This document shows positions 17,449 through 27,029 of a stretch of 64,000 nt of DNA, piece after piece. Made by a program: the position numbers and the translations under genes. A model generated the notes under the pieces. It did not search any database. It was not told where the DNA came from and saw nothing but the letters and a program-made list of their open reading frames with translations. Numbering within the stretch: position 1 is the first letter of the stretch; each line of letters starts with the position of its first letter. The stretch covers positions 1-64,000 of the forward strand of contig CAIMVD010000309.1 of NCBI GenBank assembly GCA_903844815.1, read 5' to 3'. Origin of the DNA: an uncultured Bacteroidota bacterium (lineage in GTDB: Bacteria; Bacteroidota; Bacteroidia; Bacteroidales; VadinHA17).

Positions 17449-20397
17449 TTACTTTTCAATGGCATCATATATCCCCTGCAGTATCCTGGTCCTTATGTTG
17501 AGATCGGAAACAATGTTGTTATTGCGGGTTGGATAAACCCTGTTGCACAGAAATACATAGGAGATCTCTGAATCAGGATCGACCCAAACAAATGTTCCTG
17601 TATATCCCGAATGGCCGAAGCTTGTTGGGGAAGCCCCGATACAGGGATAGCTGGCTTCCGGCTTCACTGTCTTGTTATCCAGCAGCGGCTTGTCGAAACC
17701 CAGGCCCCGTCGGTTGTTGTTGCCGGGAAACTGAACCTTCGTGTATTCTTTTAATATATCTGAACTGATGATCTGCTGGCCGGCATAATTTCCCATCCTC
17801 CGGTAGAGCTCCATGAGCTTCATCAGATCGTTACCGGTTGCAAACAGCCCGGCATGACCCGAGATTCCTCCCAGCATGGCTGCACCTTCGTCGTGAACGG
17901 TGCCGCGAAGCTGCTGCTTCCTGAAGAGAGAGTCATACTCGGTGGGGATAATCCTGTCAGAAGGATACTTCTGCCATGGGTTATATGTTATATCCGAAGC
18001 ACCGATCTTCTGCCAGATATTCTCACTGACAAATTCCTGCCACTTTTCACCCGTTATCCTGCCAATTATCTCCGGAGCTATGATGAAGGTAAGGTCAGAA
18101 TATACATATTTCTTCTCGCCAATCTTGCTCTTCATGATCTCCGAGAACATCTTCTTCTTATAGTTTCTGTTGATGAACAGTCCCGGAGCAACTTCATAAG
18201 GGTATTTTTCCGACCACCCCGTTCTGTATATCTTTTTTTTGTAGCTTCCATCCTCATTCATTGTCTCTTTCCAGAACTGGATAAACGGAGTAAGTCCTGC
18301 CTGGTGTGTCAGCAGGTCGCGTAGTCCGATCTTTCCTTTATCCGACTTGTTGAACTCCGGCAGATAGCTTCCTATTGTGGCATCGGGTGAGAATCTTCCC
18401 TGGCTGTTAAGGAGCATAAGTCCGGGCAGTGCAGCTGAGATCTTTGTCACCGAGGCAAGGTCGAAGAGGTCGTCGCTTCCCACAGCCACCTTCTTATCAT
18501 AGGTCTGATAACCATAAGTTTTGGTTAACACTACAACACCTTTCCGGGCAATTAAGACTTCGCACCCGGGGAAGGCGCCTGCTGCAAGTGCCTCGTTAAC
18601 TATAGCATCAGTTCCTGCAAGAAGTTTTTCAGATGATAGTCCTGCACTCTCGGGAAAACCGTACTGAACCCTCAGGCCTCCTTCGGTCTGAATTCCAAAT
18701 CCTGATTTTAACCCGGAATTGATAGTTACGGGAAGAGTTCCCTTTGCACCTATTGCGCCAAAGATCAGCTGTGCCGACAGATCCTCCGTGAAGTCATTTA
18801 GCTGGTATGGGAGAAGAAGTCCTGATGATTTTTCAAGAGCCGGGAGTTTGGCTATTGCATATGGATTTCCGAAATAGGTTATTATACATTTTCCGCCGGA
18901 ATTGAGCTTACCTATGAGTTCGTTAAGCCCCTCCTGAATGCCGAAGTTTCGTGTAGGCCTCTGATCGGTATCGAAAACCCCTGCAATAACAAGATCGTAT
19001 CCTGACAGCTTCTTGAGTGTAGCTGCTGTCTTTTTACTTCCTATTGAATCGATGAAAAAGTGATCGGCCTTCACATAATCGGCAATCCTTTTCTGGAAGA
19101 GGGAAAGATCATTGCTGTTTATAGCCAGGGTTGCAATCTTCATACCTTCGGTCTGCTTCACGGGAATCACTTGTTTCTCATTTCGCAGGAGGGTTATTGC
19201 ACTGGCATAGAGTTCGCGGATAAGTGCGAGTGACTTACCTGATGTGAGTGCAGCGGGAAACCCGTTGGGGGAGAGACTGTCGGCACGGAAGGCACCGGTC
19301 CAGTATTTTGCCGCGAGAACCTTCCTGCATTTTTCATTCACCGATTCAGGTGTAATCTCATTTTTGCCAATCTTATCCATTATTGTATTGATAGCTTTTT
19401 CCGGATCCTGAACATATTCAAGCACATCCAATCCGGCAGCGAGGGCGGCTGCTTCGGCCTCACCAGGCTGTTTCGCCTTTGTGAGTCCCTGCATGTTCAT
19501 TGCATCGGAAAATACAAGTCCACTGAAACCCAGTTCGTTTTTAAGAAGGCCTGTAATAATAGTATGTGAAAGGGTTGTAGGCATATTCTTTTCTGGATCA
19601 AGGGCAGGTATGCTCAGGTGGCCTGGCATTACACCGCTGATTCCTGCAGCTATCAGACTCCTGAATGGTGCAAGTTCTACTGAGTCGAGCCGTGCGCGAT
19701 CGTGGGTTATAACAGGCATGTCATAATGTGAATCTGTTCCCGTGTCGCCGTGCCCGGGGAAGTGTTTGGCAACAGCCATTACCTGTTTATCCTGCATTCC
19801 CTTCATATACATTAAAGCCTTTTTACTCACCTTTGATGGATTCTCGCCAAAGGAACGGTAATTTATCACCGGGTTTTCTGCATTGTTATTGACATCAGCG
19901 TCGGGAGCCAGATTGATGAATATTCCGGCTTTTCTGAATTGTTCGCCGACTGATTGTCCCATCCTGTATATCAGCGAGTCGTCGGCGATTGCTCCGAGTG
20001 TCATCTGAAAAGGATATCTGGTCACGCCTTCGAGTCGCATTCCAAGGCCCCACTCTCCATCCATTGCATAAATCAGTGGTACCTTAGTAACATTCCTGAA
20101 CCAGTTCATCATCTCTGTCTCCTTAACCGATTTGTCCTGGAAGAAGACCACGCCTCCAACCTGGTTCTTTTCGATCATGCTGCTAAGCCTTACATCATAC
20201 CCTGTTTCACGGTTTGAATAGGCCGGCACCCAGATCAGCTGGGCAACCTTTTCCCTGAGGGTAAGGCTGTTCATCACCGAATCGACCCAGGGGTGGTTCA
20301 TATATTTGAGGAAGGGGGGGGCCTGCTGAGCAGTGGCAAGTGCGGGAAAAAGAATTGCAAGTGAAAGAATCAGATTCCTGATGTGTCCGGGGTTCAT
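17449..20397 (-). CDS. GH3 beta-N-acetylglucosaminidase fused to serine beta-lactamase-type hydrolase
   Basis: 982 aa with an N-terminal signal (LILSLAILFPALATAQQ), so periplasmic. The GH3 domain (about 30-350) is NagZ-like, with KHFPGHGDTGTDSHYD and the catalytic Asp in FSDAMNMQG (about 297). A GH3 C-terminal region (about 390-560) follows. The last part (about 600-980) is a class C beta-lactamase/DD-peptidase-like domain with SVTK (about 647), YSD and HSG. Such fusions occur in Bacteroidota and probably remove GlcNAc and trim or sense muropeptides. It is the distal gene of the kinase-murQ-GH3 run, supporting a role in peptidoglycan turnover. The hydrolase specificity is not predictable from sequence. 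Confidence 0.93.
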   Translation of the reverse strand: MNPGHIRNLILSLAILFPALATAQQAPPFLKYMNHPWVDSVMNSLTLREKVAQLIWVPAYSNRETGYDVRLSSMIEKNQVGGVVFFQDKSVKETEMMNWFRNVTKVPLIYAMDGEWGLGMRLEGVTRYPFQMTLGAIADDSLIYRMGQSVGEQFRKAGIFINLAPDADVNNNAENPVINYRSFGENPSKVSKKALMYMKGMQDKQVMAVAKHFPGHGDTGTDSHYDMPVITHDRARLDSVELAPFRSLIAAGISGVMPGHLSIPALDPEKNMPTTLSHTIITGLLKNELGFSGLVFSDAMNMQGLTKAKQPGEAEAAALAAGLDVLEYVQDPEKAINTIMDKIGKNEITPESVNEKCRKVLAAKYWTGAFRADSLSPNGFPAALTSGKSLALIRELYASAITLLRNEKQVIPVKQTEGMKIATLAINSNDLSLFQKRIADYVKADHFFIDSIGSKKTAATLKKLSGYDLVIAGVFDTDQRPTRNFGIQEGLNELIGKLNSGGKCIITYFGNPYAIAKLPALEKSSGLLLPYQLNDFTEDLSAQLIFGAIGAKGTLPVTINSGLKSGFGIQTEGGLRVQYGFPESAGLSSEKLLAGTDAIVNEALAAGAFPGCEVLIARKGVVVLTKTYGYQTYDKKVAVGSDDLFDLASVTKISAALPGLMLLNSQGRFSPDATIGSYLPEFNKSDKGKIGLRDLLTHQAGLTPFIQFWKETMNEDGSYKKKIYRTGWSEKYPYEVAPGLFINRNYKKKMFSEIMKSKIGEKKYVYSDLTFIIAPEIIGRITGEKWQEFVSENIWQKIGASDITYNPWQKYPSDRIIPTEYDSLFRKQQLRGTVHDEGAAMLGGISGHAGLFATGNDLMKLMELYRRMGNYAGQQIISSDILKEYTKVQFPGNNNRRGLGFDKPLLDNKTVKPEASYPCIGASPTSFGHSGYTGTFVWVDPDSEISYVFLCNRVYPTRNNNIVSDLNIRTRILQGIYDAIEK

Positions 20398-20453
20398 ATT
20401 GAATAGAATGAGTTTGTTTTATTATACTGGTTCTCAAAGTTAAGGACTTCGGT

Positions 20454-21299
20454 TTATTTCCCGTTCATGCTTTTATAATACTCAAGTGCCTTCTTCACCG
20501 ATCCGTGTTCCAGGAGCAAGGTTCTCGCAGCATCCCGCTGAATTCCCAGCTCATCGACGATCATCCTTGTTCCGCGCTCGATCAGTTTCCTGTTTGTAAG
20601 CTGCATGTTGATCATCCTGTTACCCTTTACTCTTCCCAGTTTGATCATTACAGTTGTTGTGATCATGTTCAGTACCAGCTTTTGTGCTGTCCCTGCCTTC
20701 ATACGTGAACTTCCTGTTACAAATTCCGGTCCTACAACAACAATAATCGGGCATTCAGCGACTTCTGCAAGCATACTCTCGGGATTGCAGGTGATACACC
20801 CGGTGAGGAGGCCATTTTCCCTTGCTTTTGCCAGACCGCCAACAACATAGGGTGTCGATCCCGAAGCTGCTATGCCTATGACAATGTCGTTATTATCGAC
20901 ATTGAATACAAGGAGTTCCTTCCATGCCATCTCGGTATCATCCTCTGCAGCCTCCACAGCACTCCGGAGAGCCTTATCGCCTCCGGCTATCAGTCCTATA
21001 ACCCGTGCTGATGATACGCCGAAGGTAGGAGGGATCTCTGAAGCATCAAGGACTCCCAGTCGTCCGCTGGTCCCTGCCCCGAGATAAAAGATACGGCCTC
21101 CTTCCTTCATCCTGGTTACAATCCTGGTGACAAGATCTTCAATTTGGGGCAGGGCCTTTTCCACCGCAACAGGAACCGTTGTGTCTTCATGGTTAATGTT
21201 TGTCAGAAGCTCTTTTACCGACATCATCTCAAGATTATCGAAGTTCGAGGATGCCTCGGTAATGCTTAAATTTTTTACGTTTTCTTTCTTTTCGGTCAT
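20454..21299 (-). CDS. murQ: N-acetylmuramic acid 6-phosphate etherase
   Basis: 281 aa from ATG 21299 (an in-frame start at 21332 would overlap the upstream gene). It cleaves the lactyl ether of MurNAc-6-P to GlcNAc-6-P and D-lactate. The SIS domain carries GRIFYLGAGTSGRLGVLDA and the conserved PTFG segment, then GIAASGSTPYVVGGL. The upstream kinase gene ends 1 nt away, so translation is likely coupled. No PTS MurP is present, so the MurNAc-6-P must come from a cytosolic kinase, perhaps the neighbouring BadF-type protein. Confidence 0.95.
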   Translation of the reverse strand: MTEKKENVKNLSITEASSNFDNLEMMSVKELLTNINHEDTTVPVAVEKALPQIEDLVTRIVTRMKEGGRIFYLGAGTSGRLGVLDASEIPPTFGVSSARVIGLIAGGDKALRSAVEAAEDDTEMAWKELLVFNVDNNDIVIGIAASGSTPYVVGGLAKARENGLLTGCITCNPESMLAEVAECPIIVVVGPEFVTGSSRMKAGTAQKLVLNMITTTVMIKLGRVKGNRMINMQLTNRKLIERGTRMIVDELGIQRDAARTLLLEHGSVKKALEYYKSMNGK

Positions 21300-21300
21300 G

Positions 21301-22146
21301 TCAGAAATTATTATTAGTATGGTAAATGACAAGGTTTTCCATCGGAGACTGGGTAATAGTACCCGGGTTAAGATTTTTTGCTTTAAGAGATTCTTCGAGG
21401 AAGGGTCTGAAATGCCAGGCGATACTTCCTGTAAAATGTACAGGCAGATCTTCAGCCTCAGGATATTGCAGTATGTTTCTGATTATGAATTCATCGAAAC
21501 TTGAAGTGATAATAAATCGTAATTCTGGTACAGCGCTGTTTGATGACAGGAATCTGGCAAACTGTCCGAGAAATCTGTTCGGGAAGGGTTTCATGTAAAC
21601 ATTTTCGAGAATGTCGGCCGGAGACATTTTGTAGGTCTCAAAAAACCTTTCGATAACATCCTTAGGAACCTGTTTTTTGAGAACTCCGGAGACGAGTTTC
21701 CTTCCCAGAACTGCTGCTCCGCCTTCATCACCGAGGATATAGCCTAGCGGAGAAACATTTGCAGCAATTCGGGTCCCGTCAAAGTAACAGGAATTTGAAC
21801 CGGTACCCATTATACATGCTATTCCGGGTTCGTCCTGGCACAATGCCCGCGCGGCTCCAAGAAGATCGCTGCCGATGAAGATTTCATCAGGTGAAAAAAA
21901 CTTCTCAATGGCTCTTTTTACAATATTTTCCTTGATGGCACTGCTGCATCCGGTTCCGTAATAGATAACCTTCGAAAATGATTTTCCCGACAGAATGTTA
22001 AGCTCTTTTTCAAGAAGAATAAATATATCTTCACCCGAAAGGAAAAAAGGATTAATTCCCGAGGTGTAAAGAGATTCTCCTGCAGCACCATCTTCTATAA
22101 CTCTCCATTCGGTCTTTGTCGAACCCCCGTCAGCTAGTAATATCAT
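21301..22146 (-). CDS. BadF/BcrA-type amino sugar kinase (GlcNAc/MurNAc kinase-like)
   Basis: 281 aa from ATG 22146. ASKHA fold: phosphate-1 loop LLADGGSTKTEW, then IMGTGSNSCYFDG and GDEGGAAVLGRKL. This family includes eukaryotic NAGK and the bacterial MurK that phosphorylates MurNAc and GlcNAc at O6. Placement 1 nt ahead of murQ makes an amino-sugar 6-kinase feeding MurQ the best inference. It is divergent from the NagX-like gene across about 200 nt. Confidence 0.85.
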   Translation of the reverse strand: MILLADGGSTKTEWRVIEDGAAGESLYTSGINPFFLSGEDIFILLEKELNILSGKSFSKVIYYGTGCSSAIKENIVKRAIEKFFSPDEIFIGSDLLGAARALCQDEPGIACIMGTGSNSCYFDGTRIAANVSPLGYILGDEGGAAVLGRKLVSGVLKKQVPKDVIERFFETYKMSPADILENVYMKPFPNRFLGQFARFLSSNSAVPELRFIITSSFDEFIIRNILQYPEAEDLPVHFTGSIAWHFRPFLEESLKAKNLNPGTITQSPMENLVIYHTNNNF

Positions 22147-22352
22147 ATTCAAATCAGCATTTCATATTCTGAAGGTTTTCTTCCCTTCCCATCTGTTTTT
22201 TTTCTGAAGCGTGCATTCCGGTTAATAACCACAGCTTCTGAAACAAAAATAGTTATTAATTTCGGAGTCAGGAATCGTATCGGAAGAAAACAACGGTTGC
22301 CGCAAATTGGTTTTAATTGTTATTTTTACGTTTCTTTTTTTGATTCCTGGTT

Positions 22353-23462
22353 ATGGCAAAAAACGGCAGCAGATTGGTTTCTCTGGATATCTTCAGGGGC
22401 TTGACAGTGGCATTCATGATTATTGTCAACACCCCCGGGAGCTGGACTTATGTATATTCACCCTTGCGTCATTCGGAATGGGATGGCTGTACTCTGGCCG
22501 ACATGGTTTTCCCATTTTTCCTGTTCATTGCCGGCGTTTCAATGTGGTATTCCCTTAAGAAATATAAACACATCTTTAACGGAGGCTCGCTTTTAAGGAT
22601 TTCCAGGCGTGTTATTGCTGTTTTTGGCGTCGGTCTCTTCCTTGCGATTTTTCCATACTTTGGCAGGGATTATTCAACATTAAGGATAATGGGTGTCCTT
22701 CAGCGAATTGCCCTCGCCTATGCCCTGGCCTCGTTTATTTGCCTTTCGGTAAATCGTCAGTATTTGTGGATTGTTATTGCCGTATTACTTCTTTTGTATT
22801 GGGCGGCTCTTGTATTTTTTGGAGGTGCCGAGCCCTTCAGCCTTGAAGGTAATGCAGTGAAAAAAGCAGATCTGGCTTTGCTGGGCGCGAAACATATGTA
22901 TAAAGGATTCGGAATTCCATTTGATCCGGAAGGTCTATTGAGCACTTTAACTGCTTCTGTTACAATGATTATAGGTTATTACTGTGGAGAGATTACGAGT
23001 AAGAAATCATCCTCCGGTGTCAATATCCTGAAGCTTTTCCTGATTGGTGTAGCTTCAACAGGACTAGGTCTTTTATGGGATATGGTTTTTCCAATAAATA
23101 AACCAATATGGTCAAGTTCTTATGTCCTGTACACGGCAGGGCTGGCAATGATGATACTTTCATTGTTCTACCTTGTTGCTGATCATTTTAAATTTCAGAA
23201 ATGGGCTACCGTCTTTACTATTCTTGGCACAAACGCGCTTTTCTCTTTTTTCCTCTCGGGCATATTGACAAGGATGCTAATATTCATTAAAATTCATTCA
23301 GGAAAAACAGTTATAACTCTTTATACCTGGATATTTGAGAAATTATGTGCACCAGTGGCCGGTAATTTCGGAGGCAGCCTGATGTTTTCAATAATAACAC
23401 TTATTATAATATGGTTAGTTGCCTTTTTCCTTCACAGGAAAAAAATCATGATAAGATTATAA
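22353..23462 (+). CDS. NagX-like DUF5009/HGSNAT-type membrane protein
   Basis: 369 aa, about ten membrane helices. The N-terminal RLVSLDIFRGLTVAFMIIVN, DGCTLADMVFPFFLFIAG and RRVIAVFGVGLFL segments are typical of the heparan-alpha-glucosaminide acetyltransferase-like family (COG4299), often seen in amino-sugar loci and named NagX. Whether bacterial members transfer an acyl group or transport sugar is unsettled. It is divergent from the kinase-murQ operon and upstream of the amgK-murU-like pair, so it probably acts on recycled amino sugars. Confidence 0.87.
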   Translation: MAKNGSRLVSLDIFRGLTVAFMIIVNTPGSWTYVYSPLRHSEWDGCTLADMVFPFFLFIAGVSMWYSLKKYKHIFNGGSLLRISRRVIAVFGVGLFLAIFPYFGRDYSTLRIMGVLQRIALAYALASFICLSVNRQYLWIVIAVLLLLYWAALVFFGGAEPFSLEGNAVKKADLALLGAKHMYKGFGIPFDPEGLLSTLTASVTMIIGYYCGEITSKKSSSGVNILKLFLIGVASTGLGLLWDMVFPINKPIWSSSYVLYTAGLAMMILSLFYLVADHFKFQKWATVFTILGTNALFSFFLSGILTRMLIFIKIHSGKTVITLYTWIFEKLCAPVAGNFGGSLMFSIITLIIIWLVAFFLHRKKIMIRL

Positions 23463-23514
23463 TTAAATTTGTGTCCTTTCCGAAAAGTAAAAAAATGAAA
23501 ATGCCACAAAGACG

Positions 23515-23565
23515 CCAGGGCACGAAGGCGCAAAAAATCTTTTTGCGTATGTCTTTGTGCCTTGG
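23515..23565. repeat. Inverted repeat of CACGAAGGCGC type
   Basis: CCAGGGCACGAAGGCGCAAA opposes TTTGCG and CTTTGTGCCTTGG on the other arm, giving an imperfect hairpin between two same-strand genes. Related sequence recurs at 60193-60285. Confidence 0.6.
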
Positions 23566-23597
23566 TTATAAAAAAAGTATAGATAAAAGAAGGATTA

Positions 23598-24641
23598 ATG
23601 AGTGAGACAGATATTGTATCGGAAGGATACAGGGAATTATTCGGTAAGAAAGATTTTGAAATAATCGCATTACCAAAATCAGGCTCCGACAGGCGGTATT
23701 TCAGGATCTTAACCGGGTCAGAAACCGTAATTGGCGCCTTCAATGCGAATCCGGAGGAAAATGCAGCTTTCATAGGATTTACAGCACACTTCAGGAACAA
23801 ATCACTCCCTGTTCCGGAGATCTATGGGTATCTGCCTGAGAAGAATGTTTATTTTCTAGGAGACCTGGGAGATATTAATTTATATACATGGCTGCATAGC
23901 AGGCCGGGCATTTCGGATTTTGACAATGAAACTAAGAATCTTTACAGGAAAATCCTCGATAAGCTGATTATTTTCCAGACAAAGGGGATTGAAGGACTTG
24001 ACCTTAGCCTGTGTTATCCGCACAGAAGTTTTGATCGCCAGTCGATGATGTGGGATATGAATTATTTCAAATACATGCTCCTTAAACTGCTGGCTGTTCC
24101 TTTCAATGAAAGGCAGCTGGAACATGATTTCAACTCTCTGTGCGATTACCTTCTCGAAACCGGCCAGGATTATTTCCTTTACAGGGATTTTCAAACTGCA
24201 AACATAATGATAGTGGGAGAGGAACCCTGGTTCATCGACTATCAGGGCGGCAGGAAAGGCGCTCCGCAATATGATGTCGCTTCCCTTTTGTACGACGCCA
24301 AAATTCCAATGAGCGACATAAACCGTGAAGAGCTTCTTGAATATTATGTCGCCAGGTTTTGCGCTATTTCAGGCGAGGATGTTAATAAGTTCAGGGGATT
24401 TTATTCCGGGTTCAGCATGATAAGAATTATGCAGGCTTTGGGTGCTTTTGGCTTTCGGGGCCTTTATGAACAAAAGCCTACTTTCACCGAAAGTATTGTT
24501 CCGGGGGTCATAATTCTTAATAAAATCGCTGAATCGGCTGAAGGCCATGTGGCTCTTCCGGAACTCTTTCGTACCATCAGTGCGATTCCTGTATGCCCCA
24601 AATTTCAAGTATTACTTTCTCAAACCGGCAAAGTGAAATAG
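23598..24641 (+). CDS. AmgK-like anomeric MurNAc/GlcNAc kinase (APH fold)
   Basis: 347 aa aminoglycoside-phosphotransferase-fold kinase. The catalytic loop is YRDFQTANIM (His of the usual HRD replaced by Tyr) and the metal-binding motif is FIDYQGG, followed by APQYDVASLLYD. AmgK phosphorylates MurNAc and GlcNAc at C1 for reuse as UDP-MurNAc. The MurU-like nucleotidyltransferase gene starts 9 nt downstream, exactly the amgK-murU pairing known from Pseudomonas, so the call is stronger than from sequence alone. An unrelated APH-fold kinase cannot be fully excluded. Confidence 0.85.
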   Translation: MSETDIVSEGYRELFGKKDFEIIALPKSGSDRRYFRILTGSETVIGAFNANPEENAAFIGFTAHFRNKSLPVPEIYGYLPEKNVYFLGDLGDINLYTWLHSRPGISDFDNETKNLYRKILDKLIIFQTKGIEGLDLSLCYPHRSFDRQSMMWDMNYFKYMLLKLLAVPFNERQLEHDFNSLCDYLLETGQDYFLYRDFQTANIMIVGEEPWFIDYQGGRKGAPQYDVASLLYDAKIPMSDINREELLEYYVARFCAISGEDVNKFRGFYSGFSMIRIMQALGAFGFRGLYEQKPTFTESIVPGVIILNKIAESAEGHVALPELFRTISAIPVCPKFQVLLSQTGKVK

Positions 24642-24650
24642 CATAATCTG

Positions 24651-25361
24651 ATGAAAGCAATGATACTTTCGGCGGGGAAGGGTACAAGGCTTGGAAAGAT
24701 AACCGAATCCATTCCTAAGGCTCTTGTTGATATAAACGGAAAATCCGCGCTACAGATAGCCGCTGAGAAATGTACGGCTTTCGGATTTGATGACATTATA
24801 ATAAATGTTCATCATTTTGCAGGGATGGTAGAGGAGGAGGTGAGAAGGCTTAATTCCGCAGGATTGAGGATTACCGTGTCAGATGAACGTGAAGAGCTTC
24901 TTGAAACAGGCGGAGGCCTTTTCAAGGCGAAAGATTTCTTCGGGAAAGATCCATTTCTACTCTATAACGTTGATATAATATCGGATATTGACCTGTCAGA
25001 AATGCACAGGTTTCATCTTGAAAAGGGTGGGCTTGCCACTCTCGCTGTACGAAACAGGCCGGGGAACAGGTACTTTCTTGTCGATGATGCCGGCTTACTT
25101 AGGGGCTGGGAAAATATATCAACAGGTGAGAAAATTATTTCAGGCCTGGTATCCGATAAGCTGACAAGGATAGCATTCCTTGGGATTCATATTATCGATC
25201 CTGAAATATTTAATTATATGAGCCCGGGGATTTATTCTATGACTAAGCTCTATCTTGAGCTTGCGGCGGAACATAAGATTTATACTTACCTTAATGACAA
25301 CGGACTCTGGTGCGATATAGGCAGCCCGGAAAACCTTGAATACATCAGAAAAATATTATAG
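24651..25361 (+). CDS. MurU-like sugar-1-phosphate nucleotidyltransferase
   Basis: 236 aa. The N terminus AMILSAGKGTRLGKITESIP followed by PKALVDING is the nucleotidyltransferase signature; ETGGGLFKAKDFF and YNVDIISDID supply sugar and metal contacts. By family and position after the AmgK-like gene it should turn MurNAc-1-P into UDP-MurNAc, bypassing de novo synthesis. The 3' end overlaps the convergent trkH stop by 6 nt. Mannose-1-P or glucose-1-P specificity is the alternative. Confidence 0.85.
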   Translation: MKAMILSAGKGTRLGKITESIPKALVDINGKSALQIAAEKCTAFGFDDIIINVHHFAGMVEEEVRRLNSAGLRITVSDEREELLETGGGLFKAKDFFGKDPFLLYNVDIISDIDLSEMHRFHLEKGGLATLAVRNRPGNRYFLVDDAGLLRGWENISTGEKIISGLVSDKLTRIAFLGIHIIDPEIFNYMSPGIYSMTKLYLELAAEHKIYTYLNDNGLWCDIGSPENLEYIRKIL

Positions 25362-26801
25362 TCTCCAGAAGCTGTTTGTAAAAATTGTAAAAACCGTGAT
25401 AATCTCAAGTCTGCCTAAGATCATCAGGAGACTTAATATTATCTTACTAAGTTCAGGAAGATGGCCAAAGTTACAAAGCGGACCAACCGTGCCAAGCCCG
25501 GGGCCAATTCCAGCCATGCATGTTGCTACTGAAGTTGATGCAGTAATGGGATCTACCCCTGTCATTACTATAAAGATGGTACCCAGAACAAAGATGAAAA
25601 GATAGAGGACAACGAAGGAGATTATCGAAATGTTAGTTGTTTCTCCGAGGACTTTGCCATTAAGCCTTATTATTGAGATTGATTTGGGATGATTCAGCCT
25701 TAAAAATGCATTTTTTATATTCTTCAGTACTATAAGGTGCCGTGCCATCCTTATCCCACCACTCGATGAACCAGTACTTCCTCCCGAAAACATCAGTAGA
25801 AAAAGCAACAGGGTTCCTGCAGTAGTCCATAAGCCGAAATTAGTTGAGTAATAGCCGGTAGAGCTCATAATTGAAATTACCTGAAAAAACCCGTGCCTGA
25901 ATGCTTGTTCAAAGGGATAAGTGGTATTTAAAAGAAGTATAATCGTTGCCAGCGAACCACTAATAATTACTACCGCAGTATAGAAGAACCACTCCTCGTT
26001 CTGCCTGACCTTCTTAATGTTAATCTTAACAAGGTAGTAAAAGGTGACCTGACTGGTACCTGCCAGAAACATGAATAACAATACAACATACTGAGTATAT
26101 GAGGAGAAAGATATCAGATTCGTGTTTTTGGTCGAGAATCCGCCAGTAGCAACTGTTCCGAATGAGTGACAGATGCTGTCGAACAGATTCATGTCTCCAA
26201 GCTTAAGCAGTATAATTTCAGCAAGCGTCAGACCCAGATATACAAAAAGAATCCTGAATCCGATGGCATTGGTTTTAGGATGGAATTTTTCAGTTAGCGA
26301 TGATTCGAGATTGAAAAGCTGGTATCCTGAAACCTTAAGAGAGGGAAGTATTAATATCAGCAGGGCAATAATCCCGATTCCTCCGACCCATTGCGTAAGG
26401 CTCCGGTAGAATAATACTGAGTAGGGCAACGATTCAACATCCATTAAAATTGATGATCCCGTTGTCGAAAAACCTGAAGTCGATTCAAAAAATGCATTAA
26501 TAAAATCCGGAATTGTAGCGCTGATCAGATAAGGAAGTGTTCCGAGCAAGGAAAAGACCAGCCAGGCAATAGTCACCGAAAGATAACCGTCCCGGTTATT
26601 AAACTTCGTAAAATCAGCTTTTCTTGATATAAGATAAAATATGCCAGATAACAGTATTGTTATGCCTGCCGAAAGCAGAAACGGGGAATACGGCTCATTA
26701 TATATTAACGAAACAGGTAAACACAGGAGAAATGTAAATGTCTCAATCAGAAGAATGGTGCTCAGTATCCTTAAAATCAGCAACGGGTTGATCAGCTTCA
26801 T
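25356..26801 (-). CDS. TrkH/KtrB-type potassium transporter subunit
   Basis: 481 aa from ATG 26801 (an in-frame upstream start is less likely). Multiple membrane helices with four selectivity-loop repeats, seen as STSGFSTTGSSI, SFGTVATGGFST, MSSTGYYSTNF and the last near ATCMAGIGPGLG. It carries K+ across the inner membrane with a cytosolic TrkA/KtrA gating partner. No trkA lies in the window; the partner gene must be elsewhere. Confidence 0.93.
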   Translation of the reverse strand: MKLINPLLILRILSTILLIETFTFLLCLPVSLIYNEPYSPFLLSAGITILLSGIFYLISRKADFTKFNNRDGYLSVTIAWLVFSLLGTLPYLISATIPDFINAFFESTSGFSTTGSSILMDVESLPYSVLFYRSLTQWVGGIGIIALLILILPSLKVSGYQLFNLESSLTEKFHPKTNAIGFRILFVYLGLTLAEIILLKLGDMNLFDSICHSFGTVATGGFSTKNTNLISFSSYTQYVVLLFMFLAGTSQVTFYYLVKINIKKVRQNEEWFFYTAVVIISGSLATIILLLNTTYPFEQAFRHGFFQVISIMSSTGYYSTNFGLWTTAGTLLLFLLMFSGGSTGSSSGGIRMARHLIVLKNIKNAFLRLNHPKSISIIRLNGKVLGETTNISIISFVVLYLFIFVLGTIFIVMTGVDPITASTSVATCMAGIGPGLGTVGPLCNFGHLPELSKIILSLLMILGRLEIITVFTIFTNSFWRL

Positions 26802-26905
26802 GGGGATCGGGAAAAGTTCAGAATGCAAATATAATCAGAATTAGTTGTCCTGCGATCTACATTAACAAGAAGCCTTGTATTATGATTTTGTGTGAATAAA
26901 GTACA

Positions 26906-26935
26906 TTGATTGGTCATTTTTATGTTTTATATTTG
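26906..26935 (+). promoter_or_regulatory. Bacteroidetes sigma-ABfr promoter
   Basis: TTG (26906-26908), 19 nt, TATATTTG (26928-26935): an exact consensus match. It gives a leader of about 90 nt before the carboxynorspermidine dehydrogenase ATG at 27030. Confidence 0.8.
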
Positions 26936-27029
26936 GGTCACTTTTAGTATTGATAGTGCGGTGCACACGGGGAGAAGAGATGTTATCGCATTAGCTTGCA
27001 GAATTAATAAATTTAAAAATATTCTAACT

